Shown here: piece after piece, positions 26,238 through 32,079 of the stretch
How the letters are laid out: each line of letters begins with the position of its first letter
Position numbering within the stretch: the first letter of the stretch is position 1
Source of the DNA: Betaproteobacteria bacterium
GTDB taxonomy: Bacteria; Pseudomonadota; Gammaproteobacteria; Burkholderiales; SG8-39
NCBI GenBank assembly: GCA_004297625.1
Contig: SCTY01000007.1
Location: 1-32,079, forward strand
DNA: 32,079 bases
Direction of reading: 5' to 3'
Position numbers and translations under genes: made by a program
Notes under the pieces: generated by a model
Told to the model about the DNA's origin: nothing
What the model saw: only the letters and a program-made list of their open reading frames with translations
Database searches by the model: none

Positions 26238-27537
26238 CCAGCTGATCGGCGTAGCGGCGATCGCGGTGCTGCTGGTCCTCATCATGCTGCGAGTGCCGAT
26301 CGCGCTCTCGATGATCCTGGTGTCCACCACCGGAATCACGATGATCCTCGGCTTCGGTCCGGCGGCCGGGATGCTGCGCTCGCTGCCCTACGAGTTCGCC
26401 GCCAACTGGACGCTCAGCTCGGTGCCGACGTTTCTCGTGATGGGCTACCTGGCGCATCACGCGAAGCTGACGCAAGGCCTGTTCCGCGCGGCGAAGCTGT
26501 GGCTTTCCGCGCTGCCCGGCGGACTTGCGATCGCGACCGTATTCGGCTCCGCCGGGTTTTCCGCGCTCACCGGCTCCAGTGTGGCCTGCGCCGCCGCCAT
26601 GGGGCGCATTGCGGTGCCGGAAATGGTCAAGAGCGGCTACAACGTGCGCCTCGCGGTGGGCACCGTGGCCGCCGCCGGGACCCTGGGTCCGCTGATTCCG
26701 CCGAGCATCCTTCTCATCCTGTACGGCGTTTTCGTGCAGCAGCCGATCGCCAAGCTGTTCCTGGTCGGGCTCGCGGTCGGCCTGCTCACCGCATCCGGCT
26801 ACGTGCTGACGATCCTGGCCTGGTCCATCTGGAAGCCGCAAGCCGCCCCGAGGCAGCTCGAAAGGCCGACGCTCGCGGAGCGCTTCGGCGCGCTGAAGGA
26901 CACGTTTCCCGCGCTCGTCATGGTGGCTGTCGTCTTCGGCGGCATGTTCGGCGGCGTCTTCACGCCTTCGGAAGCAGGCGCCATCGGGGCATCGCTCGCG
27001 GCGGTGATCGGCCTCGTGCGCCGCAGTCTGACGCTGAAGGAGGCGCGGCTCGCGCTCGAGGAGGCGCTCTCCACCACCTGCGTCATCTTCCTGATCGCGA
27101 TCGGCGCCAGCCTGCTGGTGCGCCTGCTCGCCCTGAGCGCCACCGACAAGCTGATCTCCGACTCTGTGATGGCACTCAATCCGTCACGGGGCGAGTTCTT
27201 CGTCATCGTCACGCTGCTCTACATGGCGCTCGGCATGTTTCTCGAGCCGCTCGGCATCATGCTGCTCACCATCCCGATCCTGTACCCGATCCTGGTGTCG
27301 CTCGACATTCACCTCATCTGGTTCGGCGGCATCCTCATCAAGTTCCTCGAGATCGGCATGCTGACGCCCCCGGTCGGGCTCAACGTGTTCGTCATCAAGA
27401 ACGTGGTGGGATCGCTGTGCGACACGTGGACGATCTTCAAGGGCGTTGCCGTATTCCTGCTGGCCGACTTCGTCGTGGTCGTGATGACGATGGCGTGGCC
27501 CGAGCTGACGCTTTACTTCACCCGGCTGGTGGACTAG
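26230..27537 (+). CDS. dctM: TRAP transporter large permease (DctM family)
   Basis: A 435-residue membrane protein with about 12 transmembrane segments, forming the Na+-coupled channel subunit. Typical blocks: VPTFLVMGYLAHHAKLTQGLFRAAKLW, GSAGFSALTGSSVACAAAMGRIAVPEM, GTLGPLIPPSILLILYGVF and LEPLGIMLLTIPILYPILVSL, followed by EIGMLTPPVGLNVFVIK. The ATG at 26230 has an AGGAAGGGA site just upstream and lies in the tail of dctQ, an 8-nt overlap; the frame continues further upstream but without family features. With dctP and dctQ it makes a full importer for the substrate of the downstream enzymes. Confidence 0.95.
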   Translation: MPDQLIGVAAIAVLLVLIMLRVPIALSMILVSTTGITMILGFGPAAGMLRSLPYEFAANWTLSSVPTFLVMGYLAHHAKLTQGLFRAAKLWLSALPGGLAIATVFGSAGFSALTGSSVACAAAMGRIAVPEMVKSGYNVRLAVGTVAAAGTLGPLIPPSILLILYGVFVQQPIAKLFLVGLAVGLLTASGYVLTILAWSIWKPQAAPRQLERPTLAERFGALKDTFPALVMVAVVFGGMFGGVFTPSEAGAIGASLAAVIGLVRRSLTLKEARLALEEALSTTCVIFLIAIGASLLVRLLALSATDKLISDSVMALNPSRGEFFVIVTLLYMALGMFLEPLGIMLLTIPILYPILVSLDIHLIWFGGILIKFLEIGMLTPPVGLNVFVIKNVVGSLCDTWTIFKGVAVFLLADFVVVVMTMAWPELTLYFTRLVD

Positions 27538-27541
27538 CAAA

Positions 27542-28681
27542 ATGAAGATACGCGCATCGGTCTTGTGGAACATCGGCGCGGAGCGGCCTTATGCGCAAAG
27601 CCGCCCGCTTGCCATGGAGCAGCTGGATCTCGAGGGACCGCGCGCCGGCGAAGTGCTGCTCGCGGTCCGCGCCGCCGGGCTTTGCCATTCCGACCTCTCG
27701 GCGATCGACGGCGTGCGCCCCGCCAGCCGCACGCCGCTGCCGATCATCCTCGGGCACGAGGCGGTCGGCGAGGTGCTGGAAGCCGGAAGCGGGGTCGCGG
27801 ACCTGAAGCCCGGGGACCGGGTCGTGACCACCTTCGTGCCCAGCTGCGGCCATTGCGTGCCTTGCATGGAGGGCCGCCCGGCGTTGTGCGAGCCGGCGCC
27901 GACGTACAGCGCTAGCGGCACGCTCGCGACCGGCGGCACGCGCTTCAGCTTGAAGGGACGGCGAGTGCACCATTACGTCGGCGTCGCCGCCTTCGCCGAA
28001 ATGACGGTGATGGCGCGCCCCTCGCTCGTAAAGATCGATCCCGAGGTTCCGACGGAAGTCGCTGCGCTGTTCGGCTGTGCGGTGCTTACGGGCGTCGGGG
28101 CCGTGCTCAATACCGCGCGGCTCAAGGCCGGCGAGTCGGCCGCAGTCATCGGCCTGGGAGGCGTCGGCCTGTCCGCGCTGCTCGGGGCAAGGCTTGCCGG
28201 CGCTTCGCACCTGGTCGCCATCGACCTGAACGCGGACAAGCTCGCGCTCGCCGCCGACCTGGGCGCGACGCTTACCGTGAATGCCGCCGATCCCGACTGT
28301 GTCGCCCGGGTGCGCGAAGCGACCGGCGGTGGCGTCGATTTCGCCTTCGAGATGGCGGGGGCCCGTAGCGCGATGGACGTCGCCTATCGCGTCACGCGTC
28401 GCGGCGGCACTACGGTGATCGGCAGCCTCCCTGCGGGAGATGTGCAACTGCCGATCGGCCACGCGAGCGTGGTGGCGGAGGAGCGGACCGTGAAAGGCAG
28501 CTATTTCGGCTCCTGCGTCCCGGCGCGCGATATCCCGCGGCTCATCGCGCTGTACCGCGCCGGACGCCTGCCGGTCGACCGCATCGCCGGCGAGGCCGTT
28601 GCGCTGCGCGATCTCAATGCGGCGTTCGACCGGCTGGCAGAAGGCAAGGCCCTACGGCAAGTGCTCATTCCGGCAAGCTGA
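27542..28681 (+). CDS. Zinc-dependent alcohol dehydrogenase (MDR family)
   Basis: A 379-residue medium-chain dehydrogenase. The catalytic zinc site comes from C48 (AAGLCHSDL), H72-E73 (LGHEAVGEV) and C179 (LFGCAVLTG). The structural zinc site is C102, C105, C108 and C116 (SCGHCVPCMEGRPALC). The NAD(P) Rossmann motif is GLGGVGLSA at 204-212, followed by an acidic residue (AIDLN), favouring NAD. The layout resembles class III-like and aryl/alkyl alcohol dehydrogenases with a Ser-Cys-Gly-His zinc loop. It starts 4 nt after dctM and is followed 4 nt later by the second enolase-superfamily enzyme, so it is part of the operon. It probably oxidises a hydroxyl of the imported acid or of a dehydration product. 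Confidence 0.93.
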   Translation: MKIRASVLWNIGAERPYAQSRPLAMEQLDLEGPRAGEVLLAVRAAGLCHSDLSAIDGVRPASRTPLPIILGHEAVGEVLEAGSGVADLKPGDRVVTTFVPSCGHCVPCMEGRPALCEPAPTYSASGTLATGGTRFSLKGRRVHHYVGVAAFAEMTVMARPSLVKIDPEVPTEVAALFGCAVLTGVGAVLNTARLKAGESAAVIGLGGVGLSALLGARLAGASHLVAIDLNADKLALAADLGATLTVNAADPDCVARVREATGGGVDFAFEMAGARSAMDVAYRVTRRGGTTVIGSLPAGDVQLPIGHASVVAEERTVKGSYFGSCVPARDIPRLIALYRAGRLPVDRIAGEAVALRDLNAAFDRLAEGKALRQVLIPAS

Positions 28682-28685
28682 CGCC

Positions 28686-29864
28686 ATGGCGGCAATGATC
28701 GAACGCGTCGAAATCTTCGAATACCGCTTCGTGGTCGAGAATCTCGGCTCCGATCGCAAGCACAACCGCGTCTACCAGAAAGGCGCGCGCTCGACGATCT
28801 CGAACTTCGTCGTGCGCATCACCGCGAGCGACGGCGCCGTGGGCGAGTTCGCGCCCGGCCTCGGCGGCAAGCTGCCGCACCTCGGACAGGTGCTTTTCGT
28901 GGCCCCCGTCGTCGTCGGCCAGCCTGCCGACGAGCGCGAGCGCATCTTCAACGACCTGAAGAAGGTGCTGCGCCACTTCGGCGGGGTGGGCGCCTCGCAC
29001 ATCGACTGCGCGCTGTGGGACCTCCTCGGCAAGCGCACCGGGATGCCGGTCGCGGCCCTGCTCGGCGGCTACCGCAAGCGCCTGCCCGCGTACGCCAGCG
29101 CCATCCATGCGGACGACAACGGCGGCCTGCATTGCAAGGAGGCGTTCGTCGACTTTGCCGAGCAGTGCTACCAGCACGGCTTCCGCGCCTTCAAAGTCCA
29201 CGGCTGGACCGATGGCGACGCCGGACGGGAGGTCGAGAACATCCTGCATCTCGCGCGGCATTTCGGCAGCCGCATGACGTTCATGCTCGACCTCGGCGGC
29301 GAGATTCTCACCTTCGCCGACGCGCTGCGCATCGGCCGGGCCTGCGACGAGGCCGGGTTCTTCTGGCTCGAGGACCCGTTCCGCGACAACGGCACCTCCC
29401 AGCACGCGCAAAAAAAGCTGCGCCAGATGATCCGCACGCCGATTCTCGCTCTGGAGCACGTGCGCGGCCTCGAGCCCAAGGCGGACTGGATCGCCGCGGA
29501 GGCGACCGACTTCGTGCGCGCCGACCCCGAGTACGACCTCGGCATCACCGGAACGATGAAAACCGCGCATCTCGCGGAAGCCTTCGGGCTCGACTGCGAG
29601 GTGCACTCCTCGGGCCCGGCGCATCGCGCGTGCATGAGCGCGATGCGCAACAGCAATTACTACGAGCTCGCGCTCGTCGGACCGTCGATTCCCACGATCC
29701 TGCCGCCGATCTACGCCGATGGCTACTCCGACGCCCTCGATGCGGTGGGCAAGGACGGCTGCTACCCGGTGCCCGAAGGGCCGGGGTTGGGGGTGGCGCT
29801 CGACTGGGATTTCATCCGCGCCAACCGCACCGGCTATCACTGCTTCGATCGCAAGGCCGGCTGA
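28686..29864 (+). CDS. Enolase-superfamily enzyme (mandelate racemase/muconate lactonizing type), enzyme 2
   Basis: A 392-residue enolase-superfamily protein, distinct from enzyme 1 in the same operon. The capping domain includes [24 protein letters not shown]. The barrel has a K-x-H motif (K170, H172 in FKVHGW), metal ligands D202 (MLDLGG), E229 (WLEDPF) and E257 (ALEHVRG), and H307 in CEVHSSGP. The His in place of the second Lys of the usual KxK, and the LDLGGE loop, mark it as non-standard. No strong ribosome-binding site precedes the ATG at 28686; an ATG three codons on is also possible. The product is probably a dehydrated or epimerised acid. The stop overlaps the SDR start by one base. 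Confidence 0.9.
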   Translation: MAAMIERVEIFEYRFVVENLGSDRKHNRVYQKGARSTISNFVVRITASDGAVGEFAPGLGGKLPHLGQVLFVAPVVVGQPADERERIFNDLKKVLRHFGGVGASHIDCALWDLLGKRTGMPVAALLGGYRKRLPAYASAIHADDNGGLHCKEAFVDFAEQCYQHGFRAFKVHGWTDGDAGREVENILHLARHFGSRMTFMLDLGGEILTFADALRIGRACDEAGFFWLEDPFRDNGTSQHAQKKLRQMIRTPILALEHVRGLEPKADWIAAEATDFVRADPEYDLGITGTMKTAHLAEAFGLDCEVHSSGPAHRACMSAMRNSNYYELALVGPSIPTILPPIYADGYSDALDAVGKDGCYPVPEGPGLGVALDWDFIRANRTGYHCFDRKAG

Positions 29865-30640
29865 TGCCGAACCCGAACCGCGCCATCATCGTCACCGGCG
29901 GGCTCGGCGGCATCGGCTTCGCCACCGTAGCGATGCTGCTCGCCCAGGGCGCGAGAGTTGTCGTCGCCGACGCGGTCGAAGCGAGCGCGGAGCAACGCGA
30001 GCAACTGGCGCGCCATGGCGGGCACGCGCTCCTGAGAAAATGCGACGTGACGGCACGCGCGCAGGTCGAGGCGCTGGTGGCGAGCGCGCTCGAGCGCTTC
30101 GGCGCGATCGACGGCCTGGTGAACAGCGCAGGCATCGACCGCCGTCACGATCTCTTCGCGCTCACCGATGAGGAGTTCGAGCACATTCTGGACGTCAACC
30201 TGCTCGGGTCCTTCCGCGCGGCTCAGCTGGTCGCGCAGGCCATGGCGCGCGAGCCTCGCAAGCCGCCGCGCTCCTACTCCATCGTGCATCTCTCCTCGGT
30301 CAATGCGCAGATCGGGACCGCAACGCACACTGCTTACGCTGCGACCAAGGGAGCGATCGCGCAGATGACCCGGGTGATGGCGGTCGAGCTCGCGCCCTAC
30401 GGCATTCGGGTGAACGCGGTCGGTCCGGGAACCATCCGTACCGCCATGCTCGATCAGTTGCTGGCCCGCAATCGCGCAGCGCTGGAGCGAGTACTGCTGC
30501 GCACGCCGCTCGGCCGCGTCGGCGAGCCGGAGGAGGTCGCCTCAGTCATTGCCTTCCTGCTCGGCGACGGAGCGAGCTACATAACCGGCCAGACCTTCTA
30601 CGTCGACGGCGGGCGCATCGCGCAAAACCTGCCAGCCTAA
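29864..30640 (+). CDS. Short-chain dehydrogenase/reductase (classical SDR)
   Basis: A 258-residue classical SDR. The cofactor motif is TGGLGGIG (residues 11-18), with D36 at the end of strand 2 (VVVADA) suggesting NAD preference. NSAG is at 87-90, N112 begins the next helix, S144/S145 is the catalytic serine pair and YAATK (Y158, K162) completes the active site. [12 protein letters not shown] and a C-terminal [16 protein letters not shown] are usual. The ATG overlaps the preceding stop by one base (TGATG). As the last gene of the operon, it likely oxidises or reduces a keto/hydroxy intermediate of the acid pathway. The next gene is convergent, beyond a palindrome. Confidence 0.94.
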   Translation: MPNPNRAIIVTGGLGGIGFATVAMLLAQGARVVVADAVEASAEQREQLARHGGHALLRKCDVTARAQVEALVASALERFGAIDGLVNSAGIDRRHDLFALTDEEFEHILDVNLLGSFRAAQLVAQAMAREPRKPPRSYSIVHLSSVNAQIGTATHTAYAATKGAIAQMTRVMAVELAPYGIRVNAVGPGTIRTAMLDQLLARNRAALERVLLRTPLGRVGEPEEVASVIAFLLGDGASYITGQTFYVDGGRIAQNLPA

Positions 30641-30664
30641 AACCCGGCTCAAGTTACCGGTCTA

Positions 30665-30718
30665 AGGGACAGACCGCGTTTTTCCTGGCTACGCGGAAAA
30701 AAAACGTGGTCTGTCCCT
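30665..30718. repeat. 19-bp inverted repeat between convergent genes
   Basis: The arms at 30665-30683 and 30700-30718 are reverse complements except for one base, separated by 16 nt. Each arm runs from AGGGACAGACC to a T run in the stem. It fills most of the 89-nt gap between the SDR stop and the DUF1015 stop, as the palindrome at 1159-1230 does in its own convergent gap. From memory, GGGACAGACCACG is another core seen in RAYT/REP-type palindromes of proteobacteria; that is inference. The runs of T and A could help end transcription from either side. Confidence 0.8.
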
Positions 30719-30729
30719 GATTTTCTGGT

Positions 30730-31959
30730 TCAGTCGAGCAGAGCGATCACCAGCCCGGTGCGCGCCTTCGGCACGAACCAGGTCGACTTGGGCGGCATGA
30801 GCCGGTTCTGGCGGCAGACGTTGATGAATTGCTCCATCGTCACAGGGGCCAGCGTGACGGCGCAGGCGAAGCGCCCGCTGTCCACTTCGGCCTGCAGCCA
30901 CGCCGCATCCCGGTTCGCACCGACGTAGGTAATGCGCTCGTCGCGCGCGTCGCCGATGCCGAGCACCTCGGCGAAAAGCTTGCGCTGAACGATGTCGGCG
31001 TCGATGTCCTGCGCCGCGTCGGCGGGATCGAAGGTACCCGGCCGCGGCCGCAGCAGCCACCACGCCCGGCCGTCATACAGGCCGATCTCGTGCTTCCAGC
31101 TCGGCTGGAACGCGCCGCTGCCGGCGTGCTTCGTCACGTCGAATGAGCGCTTCAGCGCTTCCGGAAGCGTCGGCGCCGGAACCTGCGCGATCAGGCGGTT
31201 GTAAGGCGCGATGGTCATCGTCCGCGCCGGAAAGAACACCGTCAGAAAATGCTCGTAGCCGAGCATCGCGGCGGCGGCGCTGCGATGATTGCCGTCGGCG
31301 ACGTAGGCCTGCGGCTCTCGCGCAAGAAGATTTTTCCAGTCCTCGAGTTCTTTTGTGACGAGCCATACACGGTGACGGTTGCCCGCTTCGTCGGGCGTTT
31401 CGAAGCTCGGCGTATTTCGGCGCGCATGCGCTTGGAGCGCGTCTTGCAGCGCGCCGCTCTCGTCGTCGACCGCCAGGTTGACCATGCCGAGATCGGCGCG
31501 CGTGGCTTCCGTAAGGCGCGCGCGGGCGCGCGCCTTGGGTTCCCGGATGCCCTCGTTGCGGATGATCGTGCCGCCCGGGTTCTGCGGCGTGCGGATCTCC
31601 CGGGTGCGCGCCATGCCGCCGAGTCCGATCTGCGGCGCCTCGGGCCGCTCGGGAGGCGTGATCTCGTAGACCCACAGGATCGAGGACAGCCGGCGCGTGC
31701 GCGGATCGTTTCTCAGCTCGGACATGTTCTTGGCCGCACGCGCCAGCGCCTCGGCGGAGCCGTCCTCGCCGATCTCCTCCGGCGTCGCGACCGCACAGTG
31801 CGGCATGCTCACGCGCAGCACCGACGCAGGCCGCTCCTGCAGGAGCTCCCAGACTTCGCGGTCGCTCTGGAACTCGTCGTAGTTCGGCGCACCCAGCGCA
31901 TCGGCGGCGGCCGAGTCGGCCGCCACCAGCGCGTGTCTTACCGGATCGATCGTGGGCAT
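30730..31959 (-). CDS. DUF1015 family protein
   Basis: A 409-residue protein of the DUF1015 family (near 400 residues is usual). The conserved ADGNHRSAAA (usually ADGHHR) lies in the middle, with PGGTIIRNEGIREPKARARARL and TYVGANRDAAW as further blocks. Function is unknown; family members often sit near serine/phosphoglycerate biosynthesis genes and have been linked to ParB-like folds, though nothing here proves it. I chose the ATG at 31959 because MPTIDPVRHALVAADSAAADALGAPNYDEF resembles the family start. The frame runs 15 codons further up through the group II intron tail, so the longer version is artificial. The start codon touches the intron 3' end and has no ordinary ribosome-binding site, so expression may be disturbed. 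Confidence 0.88.
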   Translation of the reverse strand: MPTIDPVRHALVAADSAAADALGAPNYDEFQSDREVWELLQERPASVLRVSMPHCAVATPEEIGEDGSAEALARAAKNMSELRNDPRTRRLSSILWVYEITPPERPEAPQIGLGGMARTREIRTPQNPGGTIIRNEGIREPKARARARLTEATRADLGMVNLAVDDESGALQDALQAHARRNTPSFETPDEAGNRHRVWLVTKELEDWKNLLAREPQAYVADGNHRSAAAAMLGYEHFLTVFFPARTMTIAPYNRLIAQVPAPTLPEALKRSFDVTKHAGSGAFQPSWKHEIGLYDGRAWWLLRPRPGTFDPADAAQDIDADIVQRKLFAEVLGIGDARDERITYVGANRDAAWLQAEVDSGRFACAVTLAPVTMEQFINVCRQNRLMPPKSTWFVPKARTGLVIALLD

Positions 31960-32079
31960 TAGCGGGTAGGAGGCGGGGTTACCCCCGCCGTCCTCCCACA
32001 CCACCGGACGTGCGGTTCCGCATCCGGCGGTTCATGAAGCACGCTGGAGACGCTGCACCGTATCGAGCAGCGACACCAG
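31958..32079 (-). mobile_element. 3' end of a group II intron (domains V and VI), cut by the window edge
   Basis: Read on the minus strand, 32031 down to 32000 folds as domain V: a 9-bp lower stem, a CG bulge, then a TGCG/CGCA upper stem closed by GAAC. Next to it, 31997 to 31964 folds as domain VI: a 14-bp stem with a single bulged A at 31967, the branch-point position. An AY dinucleotide (AT) follows at 31959-31958, the likely intron end. The bases upstream (32032-32079) would belong to domain IV or the end of the intron-encoded reverse transcriptase, which lies outside the window. Domain V shape and order are as in bacterial introns; the exact class is not assigned. Confidence 0.85.

Noticed and set aside
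31960..32004. An upstream GTG start extending the DUF1015 protein by 15 residues
   Set aside because: These codons lie inside domain VI and the domain V 3' strand of the group II intron, so they are not native coding sequence.

Overview
The window is 32 kb of GC-rich DNA with the look of a betaproteobacterial (Burkholderiales/Rhodocyclales-like) chromosome. The evidence is the heavy use of Bug/TctC-type tripartite tricarboxylate receptors (two here), the dense GC-rich codon use, GTG/TTG starts and tightly overlapping catabolic operons. I see no rRNA, tRNA, CRISPR or prophage. Mobile DNA is limited to the 3' end of a group II intron at the right edge and two long intergenic palindromes.

Layout: (1) 0-2.0 kb, housekeeping: a small glycine-zipper lipoprotein (-), folE (+), then a perfect 28-bp palindrome and a convergent glyoxalase II gene (-). 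(2) 2.1-8.9 kb, an accessory block of visibly lower GC and looser codon bias. A minus-strand operon (ABM-fold protein, nitroreductase, TTT receptor, DadA-like FAD oxidoreductase, Fe-S L-serine dehydratase) is divergent from a CysB-type LysR regulator. That regulator runs into a convergent M19 dipeptidase-like gene lacking part of its metal site. The genes suggest uptake of a serine-containing compound and its conversion to L-serine and then pyruvate. (3) 9.1-13.7 kb, a tandem glycine riboswitch followed by gcvH-gcvP-gcvT with 4-nt overlaps, the glycine cleavage system.

(4) 13.8-22.3 kb, a coherent but unrecognised catabolic locus. A cytoplasmic-looking molybdopterin/[4Fe-4S] oxidoreductase and a TTT receptor lie on the minus strand. 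Divergent from them are a TetR regulator, a split B12-dependent acyl-CoA mutase (small then large subunit), a PaaI-type thioesterase and an LCAD-like acyl-CoA dehydrogenase. A convergent PPOX-fold gene closes the locus. The molybdoenzyme and the PPOX gene share the same two-block promoter: a perfect FNR-type box, a 15-nt non-conserved spacer, and a conserved 12-mer over the predicted -10 region. The mutase lacks the residues that define methylmalonyl-, isobutyryl- or 2-hydroxyisobutyryl-CoA mutases, so its substrate is open. This is my best candidate for an undescribed system. (5) 22.4-30.6 kb, a sugar-acid-like catabolic operon: a GntR/FCD regulator divergent from enolase-superfamily enzyme 1, a complete TRAP transporter (DctP-Q-M), a zinc alcohol dehydrogenase, enolase-superfamily enzyme 2 and an SDR dehydrogenase. 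(6) 30.6-32.1 kb, a second palindrome, then a DUF1015 gene (-) whose start codon touches the 3' end of a group II intron that continues beyond the window.

All functions come from reading motifs and family resemblance by eye. No database search was run.
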